Origin: Palaemon carinicauda
Lineage: Eukaryota > Arthropoda > Malacostraca > Decapoda > Palaemonidae
Assembly (NCBI RefSeq): GCF_036898095.1
Contig: NC_090761.1
Coordinates: forward strand, 47,081,916-47,145,915
DNA: 64,000 bases
Direction of reading: 5' to 3'
The translations under genes and the position numbers were made by a program. Below, piece by piece: positions 1 through 9,500 of this stretch. The first letter of the stretch is position 1. Each line of letters starts with the position of its first letter. The notes beneath the pieces were generated by a model. That model saw nothing but the letters and a program-made list of their open reading frames with translations. It had not been told where the DNA came from and ran no database searches.

Positions 1-48
1 AGTTTGTATTATTCTCAAACGTAAGAGCAAAAACAAATGTAACAAAAT
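1..48. other. Granulin intron sequence left of DIRS element 1
   Basis: AT-rich sequence outside the left border of the DIRS element that starts at 49. Joined to the bases right of the element (6466-6470) it should restore the pre-insertion granulin intron, read on the minus strand. No coding content is seen. Confidence 0.6.
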
Positions 49-247
49 ATGTTATTTTTATTACTAAAATAAATTTTTGAATATACTTACCCGATGATCA
101 TGTAGCTGTCAACTCTGTTGCCCGACAGAAATCTACGGTCGGGATACGCCAGCGATCGCTATACAGGTGGGGGTGTACACAACAGCGCCATCTGTGGTCA
201 GGTACTCCAGTACTTCTTGTCAACAAGTCCTCAATTTTCTCCTCGGT
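49..247. repeat. Left inverted terminal repeat of DIRS element 1
   Basis: Reverse-complement match to 6292-6465 across roughly 165 bp with only a few differences, including the shared run ACCCGATGATCATGTAGCTG. A short open frame at 118-327 is only this repeat read through and recurs inverted at 6225-6419, so it is not a gene. Confidence 0.9.
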
Positions 248-289
248 CCACTGGTTCTCTATGGGGAGGAAGGGCGGGTCATTTAAATC

Positions 290-379
290 ATGATCATCGG
301 GTAAGTATATTCAAAAATTTATTTTAGTAATAAAAATAACATTTTTCAATATTAATCTTACCCGATGATCATGTAGCTG
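290..379. repeat. Internal complementary region of DIRS element 1
   Basis: A composite inverted copy of both outer ends. 290-342 pairs with 49-101 (53 bp), and 343-379 pairs with 6429-6465 (37 bp), with no extra base between the two halves. In the DIRS replication model this region templates the joining of ends into a circular intermediate. It fixes the element borders at 49 and 6465. Confidence 0.88.
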
Positions 380-769
380 ATTCACACCCAGGGTGGTGGG
401 TGGAGACCAGTATACATGTTAACAAAGAAGCTAAGTATCCCGTATTTCATTTTTATTAGTTATTCAAAATAACAATAAAAAATAAATAAGTACCTGGTAA
501 GGAAGTCGACTTGAACCATTACTCTGCCTTTAATAAGTACGTCTTCCTTACTGAGCGTAGCGGTCCTCTTAGGATGCTGAACGACTCTTAGGTGGCTGAA
601 GTATAAAGGGCTGCAACCCATACTAAAGGACCTCATCACAACCTCTAACCTCGGCGCTTCTCAAGAAAGAATTGACCACCCGCCAAATCAACAAGGATGC
701 GGAAGGCTTCTTAGCCGACCGTACAACCCATAAAAAGTATTCAAGAGAAAGGTTAAAAAGGTTATGGAA
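380..769. other. 3' non-coding region of DIRS element 1
   Basis: Between the internal complementary region and the recombinase stop codon. No open frame or known motif was recognised. Confidence 0.5.
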
Positions 770-3262
770 TTATGGGAATGTAGTGGGTGAGCCCTCACCT
801 ACTACTGCACTCGCTGCTGCGAATGGTCCCAGGGTGTAGCAGTTCTCGTAAAGAGACTGGACATCTTTGAGATAGAATGATGCGAACACTGACTTGCTTC
901 TCCAATAGGTTGCATCCATAACACTCTGCAGAGAACGGTTCTGTTTGAAGGCCACTGAAGTAGCCACAGCTCTCACTTCATGTGTCCTTACCTTCAGCAA
1001 AGCAAGGTCTTCTTCCTTCAGATGAGAATGTGCTTCCCTAATCAGAAGCCTGATGTAGTAAGAAACTGAGTTCTTAGACATTGGAAGAGAAGGCTTCTTG
1101 ATAGCACACCATAAGGCTTCTGATTGTCCTCGTAAAGGTTTTGACCTTTTTAGATAGTACCTAAGAGCTCTAACTGGGCAAAGTACTCTCTCCAGTTCGT
1201 TCCCCACCAAGTTGGAAAGGCTTGGGATCTCGAACGACTTAGGCCAAGGACGTGAAGGAAGCTCGTTTTTAGCCAAAAAACCGAGCTGCAAGGAACATGT
1301 AGCCGTTTCAGATGTGAAAACTATGTTCCTGCTGAAGGCGTGGATCTCACTTACTCTTTTAGCTGTTGCCAAGCACACGAGGAAAAGAGTTTTTAATGTG
1401 AGGTCCTTAAAAGAGGCTGATTGGAGAGGTTCAAATCTTGATGACATAAGGAACCTTAGGACCACGTCTAGATTCCAGCCTGGAGTGGACAACCGACGTT
1501 CCTTTGAGGTCTCAAAAGACCTAAGGAGGTCCTGTAGATCTTTGTTGGTGGAAAGATCCAAGCCTCTGTGGCGGAAAACCGCTGCCAACATACTTCTGTA
1601 ACCCTTGATCGTAGGAGCTGAAAGGGATCTTACGTTCCTTAGATGTAACAGGAAGTCAGCAATCTGGGTTACAGTGGTACTGGTTGAGGAAACTGCATTG
1701 GCCTTGCACCAGCTTCGGAAGACTTCCCATTTAGACTGATAGACTCTGAGAGTGGATGTCCTCCTTGCTCTGGCAACCCCTCTGGCTGCCTCCTTCGAAA
1801 AGCCTCTAGCTCTTGAGAGTCTTTCGATAGTCTGAAGGCAGTCAGACGAAGAGCGTGGAGGTTTGGGTGTACCTTCTTTACGTGAGGTTGACGTAGAAGG
1901 TCCACTCTTAGAGGAAGAATCCTGGGAATGTCGACCAGCCATTGCAGTACCTCTGTGAACCATTCTCTCGCGGGCTAGAGGGGAGCAACCAACGTCAGCC
2001 GTGTCCCTTTGTGAGAGGCGAACTTCTGAAGTACCCTGTTGACAATCTTGAACGGCGGGAATGCATACAGGTCGAGATGGGACCAATCCAGCAGAAAAGC
2101 ATCCACGTGAACTGCTGCTGGGTCTGGAATCGGAGAACAATACAACGGGAGCCTCTAGGTCATCGAGGTAGCGAACAGATCTATGGTTGGCTGACCCCAC
2201 AGGGCCCATAGTCTGCTGCAAACATTCTTGTGAAGGGTCCACTCTGTGGGGATGACCTGACCCTTCCGGCTGAGGCGATCTGCCATGACATTCATATCGC
2301 CCTGAATGAACCTCGTTCCCAGCGTGAGCTTTCGATCTTTTGACCAGATGAGGAGGTCCCTTGCGATCTAGAACAACTTCCTCGAATGAGTCCCTCCCTG
2401 CTTGGAGATGTAAGCCAAGGCTGCGGTGTTGTCGGAGTCCACCTCCACCACCTTGTTTAGCTGGAGGGACTTGATGTTTATCAAGGCCAGATGAACCGCC
2501 AACAACTCCTTGCAATTGATGTGAAGTGTCCTTTGCTCCTGATTCCATGTTCCCGAGCATTCCTGTCCGTCCAATGTCGCACCCCAGCCCGTGTCTGATG
2601 CGTCCGAGAAGAGACGGCGGTCGGGGTTCTGAACAGCCAAAGGTAGACCTTCCTTGAGAAGAAAGCTGTTCTTCCACCACGTTAGAGTAGACCTCATCTC
2701 TTCGGAAACAGGAACTGAGACCGTCTCTAGCGTCATGTCCTTTATCCAGTGAGCAGCTAGATGATACTGAAGGGGGCGGAGGTGGAGTCTCCCTAACTCG
2801 ATGAACAGGGCCAGCGATGAAAGTGTCCCTGTTAGACTCATCCACTGCCTGACTGAGCATCGATTCCTTCTCAGCATGCTCTGGATGCATTCTAGGGCTT
2901 GGTTGATCCTTGGGGCCGACGGAAAAGCCCGAAAAAAAAACTCGACTCTGAATCTCCATACCCAGGTAGACAAAGGTCTGGGATGGGACGAGCTGGGACT
3001 TCTCTAAATTGACCAGGAGGCCCAGTTCCTTGGTCAGATCCATAGTCCATCTGAGATTCTCCAGACAGCGACGACTTGTGGGAGCTCTTAAAAGCCAGTC
3101 GTCTGATGGAGCCGGACACAAGATCATGGTACTGCTGCACAGTCTGTGAACTGTCAACCATGGGGAAGCGAGGAAGTACAGCGACAACCCGAAACTGTCT
3201 AGACTGTCTGGGTAGTACAGACAACTCTTTATCGGGTTGCTGAGGTTGCCGCACCGCGTCAC
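770..3262 (-). CDS. DIRS tyrosine recombinase ORF with fused RT remnant (element 1)
   Basis: An 830-codon open frame. The C-terminal third is a tyrosine recombinase: a core-binding part beginning near LQTIERLSRARGF, then the catalytic residues R (in TAKRVSEIH), H-x-x-R (in RTHEVRAVA) and Y (in FASFYLKDV), all present. The N-terminal part begins in the tail of a reverse transcriptase (SDDWLL, then GLLVNLEKSQL and FVYLGMEIQ). The RT fingers and most of the palm are missing, apparently through a deletion joining Gag sequence to the DDWLL region. The middle of the frame is the shadow of RNase H, which lies in the +1 frame at 2368-2973. The recombinase would integrate a circular DNA copy in the nucleus. 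The recombinase domain looks intact, but the true start of its protein cannot be placed. The element could not reverse transcribe itself. Confidence 0.82.
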   Translation of the reverse strand: MTRCGNLSNPIKSCLYYPDSLDSFGLSLYFLASPWLTVHRLCSSTMILCPAPSDDWLLRAPTSRRCLENLRWTMDLTKELGLLVNLEKSQLVPSQTFVYLGMEIQSRVFFSGFSVGPKDQPSPRMHPEHAEKESMLSQAVDESNRDTFIAGPVHRVRETPPPPPSVSSSCSLDKGHDARDGLSSCFRRDEVYSNVVEEQLSSQGRSTFGCSEPRPPSLLGRIRHGLGCDIGRTGMLGNMESGAKDTSHQLQGVVGGSSGLDKHQVPPAKQGGGGGLRQHRSLGLHLQAGRDSFEEVVLDRKGPPHLVKRSKAHAGNEVHSGRYECHGRSPQPEGSGHPHRVDPSQECLQQTMGPVGSANHRSVRYLDDLEAPVVLFSDSRPSSSSRGCFSAGLVPSRPVCIPAVQDCQQGTSEVRLSQRDTADVGCSPLARERMVHRGTAMAGRHSQDSSSKSGPSTSTSRKEGTPKPPRSSSDCLQTIERLSRARGFSKEAARGVARARRTSTLRVYQSKWEVFRSWCKANAVSSTSTTVTQIADFLLHLRNVRSLSAPTIKGYRSMLAAVFRHRGLDLSTNKDLQDLLRSFETSKERRLSTPGWNLDVVLRFLMSSRFEPLQSASFKDLTLKTLFLVCLATAKRVSEIHAFSRNIVFTSETATCSLQLGFLAKNELPSRPWPKSFEIPSLSNLVGNELERVLCPVRALRYYLKRSKPLRGQSEALWCAIKKPSLPMSKNSVSYYIRLLIREAHSHLKEEDLALLKVRTHEVRAVATSVAFKQNRSLQSVMDATYWRSKSVFASFYLKDVQSLYENCYTLGPFAAASAVVGEGSPTTFP
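2368..2973 (-). pseudogene. RNase H segment of DIRS Pol (element 1)
   Basis: This frame is +1 relative to the RT/recombinase frame. It starts in the RT tail and continues through the RT thumb/connection (PSAPRINQALECIQSML) into RNase H, with LFSDASDTGWGA, INCKELLAVHLAL and VDSDNTAALAYI carrying the D-E-D catalytic pattern. The RT and RNase H frames meet at a run of nine T on the minus strand near 2931-2939, so a one-base slip there would explain the break. The frame ends in a stop at 2368, within what should be continuing RNase H. Confidence 0.75.
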
Positions 3263-5067
3263 AACAAGTCACCTCTGCTGGTTGTTGAACGTCTTCCCAG
3301 TGACACACTGACTCCGTAAAAAGAAATCCTCTATCAAGGACTAAGCTTGGACTGCATGTCTTGCAACAAAGCTCAAGGTCTATGGGAGCAGGTGTGGCAA
3401 CAGACGGGGTTAGCGACTGAAGCGGAACCATTTACCCTCCCTGGAAGCATGTTATGCTTAAATAAAAGTCCATAGGAGGCTAAGCAGCTTAAGGCTCCTC
3501 TCCAAATGACAGAGTCCTCAAGGGAATATCAGAAGGAGGGAGAACAGCACTTTCTCATCTACAGGAACCATATCCGAGAAAAGCTAAGTTCTCTCAGTGA
3601 GGGTAAGCATCAACTCCTGCCTGACTAGTTTGCTGCTGGCGAGTGGCGGTAACCACAGTGTGTTGCTGAGGCTGACACACCGTGTCAAAACACGGCAGCT
3701 TGTGGTAGCTCCCGCACGGCAACGGAGTGCTCTGTGTGTGGGAGTCATCAAACATCTGGCAGGGTTGACTGTGCATGGGTGGAGGAGCTCTCACAACAAG
3801 AGTGTGAGAGCATGAAGCCATGCCGGGCGCACAACCGTGGGAGGTGTAGGCCCACGGGTGCATCGTCAACCTTCTCCGCAGTCGGAGTGTGGGAGCTGGC
3901 AACAACAAAAGCAGAGTGCTGGTGCGTGGGAGGGGCTGCGGTGGGTTGAGGAGCATGCGGTATGGTATGCAGAGCATGCTGTATGCAGAGCATGAGGTAA
4001 GGCATGCGGCTCATGCTGCATGGTATGCGGCTCATGCTGCATGGGATGAGGCTCATGCTGCATGGAATGAGGCTCATGCTGCATGGGATGAGGCTCATGC
4101 TGCCTAGAATGCGGCTGCTGCATGGTATGAGGCTCGTGCTGCATGGGTTGAGGAGGATGCCTCATAGCATGAGGCTCCTGCCTCAAGGGTTGAGGAGGTT
4201 GCTGCATAGCATGAGGCTCCTGCCTCAAGGGTTGAGGAGGTTGCCGCATAGCCTGAGGCTCCTGCCTCAGGGGTTGAGGAGGTTGTCGCATAGCATGAGG
4301 CTCCTGCCTCATGGGTTGAGGAGGTTGCAGCATAGTGCTGGAACCCGGCAACTCCTGATGCGGCAGCTCACGCATGTTAGCAGATGGTGCAGCAAGAACA
4401 TGCGTCTGGCAGTGAGGACTGCCACAGGTGTGGTGTGGGAGCAGGCAGCCGCAGTATCTGCTGAGCGCACAACCTCCTGCATTGTCAACCTTCCAGCATG
4501 ATACTCCTGTATGAAGGAGCAAGCTGAGACTGTAAAGTCTGCAGCATGGACCACTAAGGTCTATGAAAGACAACAACAAACGGAGCTACTGTCCGTTGTG
4601 ACTGAGGGTCTAAAACAGCTGGTGCGGCAACAGACGGAGTTACTGCCTGTTGCGGTACCACCTAGCCTCTCTTAGGAGGTGTGCAGTTGTCGTACTGCAG
4701 CGAGTCCGAACTGACCCAGTGGCTACACCTAGGCCGTTGGACTTGCGCGGAAGGGACCGACTTGCACTTAAAAGCTGCAAGATTTGGTCCATGGTTTCTG
4801 CGAGAAAACCTCTTCCGCAGACGAGGAATAAATGGGCTCTCTCGTCTTTGTGTGGGTGGGGTGATCACGTCGGCGACGTGTGTAGATACACCCGAAACCA
4901 CAGAGGGAAACGTCTGTTCGTCGATCAAGGCCTGAGGAACCCATAAGTCCTTCGACATTACTTCTCCCCCGGGCTTGGGAGCTTGTAAGAGGTCCCAGAC
5001 TAGGTGAACCACTGGCACGAACAGACGAACCCTCGAACGCAACACTGTAACACTTTGCGCATATCAC
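3263..5067 (-). pseudogene. Degenerate Gag region of DIRS element 1
   Basis: Several short overlapping minus-strand frames (3263-3431, 3594-4579, 4662-5067) replace one long Gag ORF. The related phrases LTPSVATPAP (near 3392) and VTPSVAAPA (near 4640) suggest an internally duplicated Gag segment. The upstream end at 5067 starts MICAKCY, consistent with the cysteine-bearing N-terminus of DIRS Gag seen in the element at 57009. Stops and frame changes make it non-functional as read. Assignment to Gag rests on position and weak resemblance, not on a strong domain match. Confidence 0.5.
3953..4335. repeat. 21-bp and 42-bp minisatellite inside DIRS Gag
   Basis: About five tandem copies of a 21-bp unit resembling GGCTCATGCTGCATGGGATGA (about 4003-4108) pass into about four copies of a 42-bp unit containing GAGGCTCCTGCCTCAAGGGT (about 4150-4330). 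On the Gag strand these encode heptads such as QHEPHPM and 14-residue units such as RQPPQPLRQEPHAM. Unit length is a multiple of three throughout, so the repeat keeps frame. Confidence 0.85.
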
Positions 5068-6291
5068 TTTATCACTTTTGATTTTCTGTTTGCACTTATT
5101 TCACTGAACTCGAAACTTTAAGTGGTTTGTACCTGAAACACGCAATCCTATCCTTCATTAAAAGGTAGTAATTGCGAAAACAGTATTACAATGTAACAGA
5201 AAAACATAATGAAAGAAAGAATTCAGTGGCTGGAAAAGAGACTAAACACTAGATCAAATAAACTACGTTTAAAATCTCTCACCGCATAAAGCCTGGGAAC
5301 AAGAATAAAACTCTAGAAACGTTTTACCTTCTTCCCCTCTATCGACTAGGGAGAAGAGCAAAAAAACGAGAACAACGTTACCCGCTTGAACGAAACGTTT
5401 ATCCTCCTCTCTCTCCCTCCGTCTCTATCTCTCTCTCTCTCTCTCTTGACTTAGAACCTGAGAGATGAGCCCAATTATATATATCGTTAAAACATATTAT
5501 TTGTTAAAGGAAAAAAACTGAAAGGTTTCCCAAATAAAAAGCTCCTTTATTAGAATAAAAACCATTTAAGCTAAGAAAGAATGAACGAAACGCTAGAATC
5601 GGTTTACTCTTACTGCAACGTGAAACCGTGAATACTCTCTCTCTATCGTAACGATAGAGCGCAAGTTGAACGTTCTGAACGTCAACAACTGCGGAGACTA
5701 AACAAAACGTTAGTTCAACTTTGAAAACAGTACGAGACTTATCAAAGAAATTCTTTCAAAAACATAAAATTAAAATAGCATAAATTCTTAACAGGAAAAA
5801 CGATATGACGGGCTCAATGTTAATTAACTTCGGTTCCAAGTAAGGACCGCCTACTATTAGGAAAGGTCGCATATAAACAAACATAAAATTTAAGTTTTAT
5901 AAGTTTATAATAAATGGAAAGTTAATCGAAGAGGCCTATAAATGGCGGAGAGATATAAACTAAATCTATAACTTTGTTAAGCAAAATTACCAAAAACATA
6001 AACACACTTCCGTCTAAGGGAAGGGTCGGTCATAAAAAGTGAAAGAGAGTCTATACTCTCTTCGACACCAACACTTCCGTCTAAGGGAAGGGTCGGCCAT
6101 TTAAAAGTGAAAGAGAGTCCATACTCTCTTCGTCACCATAATTAAATCAAATTAATTCCAAAAGCTTGCTAAGCTAATGATAAAGCTTCCTGAATAGCGA
6201 AGGCTAAACTCTAGAGCAAATACATCACCAAATCGTGAACAATAACTCCAGAATCAACAGCGTATCCAAGTAGGTCTTGCCGGTGGCACGA
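5068..6291 (-). other. 5' leader of DIRS element 1
   Basis: AT-rich leader between the right terminal repeat and Gag. It holds a CT-rich tract (5402-5447), small perfect palindromes (CTCTATCGTAACGATAGAG near 5640, GTTGAACGTTCTGAACGTCAAC near 5664) and the tandem duplication at 6005-6138. It probably contains the element promoter, but no TATA/Inr arrangement could be assigned with confidence. Confidence 0.45.
6005..6138. repeat. 67-bp tandem duplication with hairpins in the DIRS leader
   Basis: CACTTCCGTCTAAGGGAAGG begins at 6005 and again at 6072, giving a 67-bp period. Each copy carries an inverted pair GAGAGT...ACTCTC able to form a short stem. Confidence 0.8.
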
Positions 6292-6465
6292 CAGAGGAAA
6301 AATTGAGGTCTTGTTGACAAGAAGTACTGGAGTACCTGACCACAGATGGCGCTGTTGTGTACACCCCCACCTGTATAGCGATCGCTGGCGTATCCCGACC
6401 GTAGATTTCTGTCGGGCAACAGAGTTGACAGCTACATGATCATCGGGTAAGATTAATATTGAAAA
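6292..6465. repeat. Right inverted terminal repeat of DIRS element 1
   Basis: Inverted partner of the left terminal repeat. It ends in ATTAATATTGAAAA at 6465, the end predicted by the internal complementary region. Confidence 0.9.
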
Positions 6466-6470
6466 CTAAC

Positions 6471-6596
6471 CTTTTCCATAGGACAGCATCCATAATCGCC
6501 ACTCTCCAGTTGACAACACGTATTGCCATCTGGGCATGGATAAGAATCTGGGCAAATAACACTACTTGAATTTGTTGTTGTTTTCAGTGATACATG
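6471..6596 (-). CDS. GRN: Granulin gene exon: first half of granulin 5
   Basis: Phase 0 to phase 0, 42 codons. Acceptor TTTTTCAG precedes CATGTATCAC; the donor reads AAG|GTTAGT. It encodes a linker then [14 protein letters not shown] and [10 protein letters not shown]. By analogy with the exon pair 12634-12819/8589-8726, the second half of the module should begin the next exon, which is not in the window. The +6 base of the donor is supplied by the DIRS element inserted at 6465. Confidence 0.92.
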
Positions 6597-9500
6597 CTGA
6601 AAAATGGAGGAATAAGATTAGTCCTACATACATACATACATACATACATATAGTAAAGTGACTTTTTTGTGTTGTGAATCACATTTCACATGCAAATTGC
6701 CTAATTCGTTCCAAACCCTAAAAAACACCACATTAAATTACATAACAGGCAGCTGGTGCCCTGGCCAACCTACTTTCTGTTGTCTGAATCCATTTTCTCC
6801 AAGTCTTTGTGATGGGTGACTATACTATTCTCGGCCTGGCTGGAAAATCTCTCTTCTTAAAATGAAACATTTTTTGTAAAACGAGTAAAAAATATTTTCA
6901 TCTCATTCGCAACTTGCAAATTTCGTAAGCAGAGTCTTTCGTGAAGAGGTACGACTATATATATACACATATATATATATAATATACAGTATAGCATATA
7001 TCAATCAAATGCAGCCATTTCTTGTCAACTGCAGGACAAAAAGCTCAAGACAAGTTGTTAGTCATATCTGGGGTTAGGCTATTGTCATCACCACACAGGC
7101 ACCAACAAATTGATGAAGGTGGGAGACATGTCTGATTGCTCATAGCAAACCAACCAAGTATGGGTGACTGACTAATACAGCTTTGATGATCATGGCAATA
7201 TACACACCCTTTCACCACCCTGTTAAGCTATCCCCACTCAGAAGGATATGCCATAAATAGTCTACTATCTGTACAATTCCTCACGATTAAACAATTGGTA
7301 ACTTACAAAAACTTGTGAAAAAAACGCTTATATGAGGGTAAACAAAATAAAGAAGCAAAAGATACTGATTCTCTCTCTCTCCCTGGAACTTTGGATTTTA
7401 GAGAAAAAGAGGAAATTATAAATTAATTCAATCAAGAATCTTTTCCACAATTTAAAGACAAGAAATTATCATAATCTAGATCTTTTCACGAATGGAAAAA
7501 ACCACTTAAAAATATTTTATTTTGTTCATTACTCCTAATATTGTTCTATTTCCTTATTTCCTTTCCTCAATGGGTTATTTTTCCCTGTTGGAGCCCTTGG
7601 GCTTATAGCATCTTGCTTTTCCTATTAGTGTTGTAGTTTAGCTAGTAATAACAACAATAATAATAATAACAATAATAATAAGAGTTGCAAATATATAATG
7701 CTATTCTTTCTTGACAAATTTAGATTTCTTTTAAAGCAAATAAACAAATTTACCTTAGCAATAACAAGTATCAGAAATCTCAAATTTAACATAAATTTGA
7801 CTTTTCAAAGTAGACTAATTAAGCTCATAATGAAATAAGAAAATTTTAAATTCCTTATCTTTCAACCTTTCATTTTTATAATAATTTTTACAGTGGTTAA
7901 TTCAAAAGATTTTTGGGATAACCAAAAATCAACATAAACATCAGAGAAGGTTCATAGAAATGAAATATAGATTCAAATATTTTTTCCTCTTTGTGAAGAG
8001 CTTGTTTGGAATAGTTTACTTATAAACAGCATAGTGATATCACTGTGCAGATTCATAAAATATATCTTGGCTGCCTGCTAAAGAAGGAGATGAATGCAAG
8101 AGTTGATGGGAGAAGTACAAGAGGAAGGGAGAAGTTTGGGTGAAAGGATGGAGTGAAGAAAGCTCTGGGTGATAGGAGGATAAATGTGAGAGGGGCAAGA
8201 GACTATGCTGAAAATAGGAATGAATGGCAAGCAATTGTGACACAGGTCGGGTAGGCCCTGCTGCTTCCTCCGGTTGCCTTGGATGACCGCGGAGGTAGCA
8301 GCAGTAGGGGATTCAGTGTTACGAAGCTTCATCTGTGGTGGATAACGGGGGAGGGTGGGCTATGGCACCTTATCAGTAACAGCCGAACTTGGTCGAGTCC
8401 CTTGTCAGGCTGGGAGGAACTTAGAGAGGAAAGGTCACATTTTTTCTATTTTCATTTTTAAAAAATAAGTTTTATTAGCTACCAATTAAGGTATAAAGAT
8501 TTTTCCTTTCATTTTCCAGTAGTAGTCATAAAAAACATACCCAATATATCTTTATTAATATAGACAGACCAAGCCCAACTACACCTACCTGTACAACAAT
8601 GGGCATTTTCTCTGTTGGGACATTCCAGATGAAAGACGGAAGACGTTTAGTACTTTTAACACAGCCACCAACAGTGCATTGAAAACCGTACGGACAGCAA
8701 TGCTTTTTGTCCTCGCAACAGGTTGCCTGTATTTAAAAGATTATTAATAAAACCTTTAAATCAGGAAACTATTATCTTTAAAGGTTTTAAAATAGCAACC
8801 ACTGTGCTCAGCAAGTCAATCTCCATGGTTGTTCTAAATCACAAATTACATAAAATTCTCTAATGTGTGAATTATGAAAAATCTTATACTACAGCAACAT
8901 AGGTAATTGAATGAGAGTGCCAGATACTAATACCCAGGACTGGTAAGGAAATAAATAGGGCAATTTTTGTCAAACAAGTCAAGATGTGAGTCAGCTGCTG
9001 AAGAACAACACTCAAGCATAGCATAATGAATGAATAAAAAAATTTCTTCAGGATAGGACAGTTTTTAAAAAAAATAATTACTTCAATATATCAACTTTTA
9101 GTACAACCTAAGAAGAAACACACTGGAAGAGTTTCTCTCTCAAATGTAAATTTCCAACAAAAACTTACTCCTGCAATTTCTAATGAGGTGCAAACAGTTG
9201 AAAGAAATATCAAATGAAAAAATTTGATGGTAAAGACTCACCATACCTTAGTTACAGATTAATTTCACTAACCCATAATTCATATCAACTCAAGGTTTAC
9301 ATCAAGAAGATGGGATTGGTACAAAGACATTAATATCAGCCAAACAACAAGCTTACTTCAAGGCCAAACTATATAGTAATACAGTATATGAAAATTAAAG
9401 GACCAAGAACACTACCCTATGGAACAAGACATGGCATCCTGTAGTTCATGACAACTAACCATTCTTGCAATATGTAACTACTTCATCATCATCATGCACA

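Larger units (their letters stand above)
49..6465 (-). mobile_element. DIRS-type tyrosine-recombinase retrotransposon, element 1
   Basis: The element lies on the minus strand. It has near-identical inverted terminal repeats (about 49-247 and 6292-6465), Gag-like remnants, a truncated reverse transcriptase, RNase H and a tyrosine recombinase. The borders come from the internal complementary region at 290-379: 290-342 is the reverse complement of 49-101, and 343-379 is the reverse complement of 6429-6465. This is the joined-ends copy known in DIRS elements. There is no target-site duplication, as expected for recombinase-mediated integration. It sits in a granulin intron, 5 nt downstream of the donor of the exon ending at 6471 and in the same orientation as that gene. 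The terminal repeats differ at only a few positions, so insertion looks recent, although the Gag/RT region is internally deleted. Confidence 0.9.
6597..8067. other. Granulin intron with repeat fragments
   Basis: No gene seen. It contains a CATA microsatellite (about 6627-6651), a TA tract (about 6955-6985), a dispersed-repeat fragment (about 7010-7240) and an AAT-tailed repeat fragment (about 7550-7685). Confidence 0.6.

Noticed and set aside
118..327. Short plus-strand open frame as a gene
   Set aside because: It is the DIRS terminal repeat; the same peptide is encoded inverted at 6225-6419.
4004..4501. Plus-strand repetitive protein rich in MRLMLHG units
   Set aside because: It is the antisense shadow of the minisatellite inside the minus-strand Gag region.
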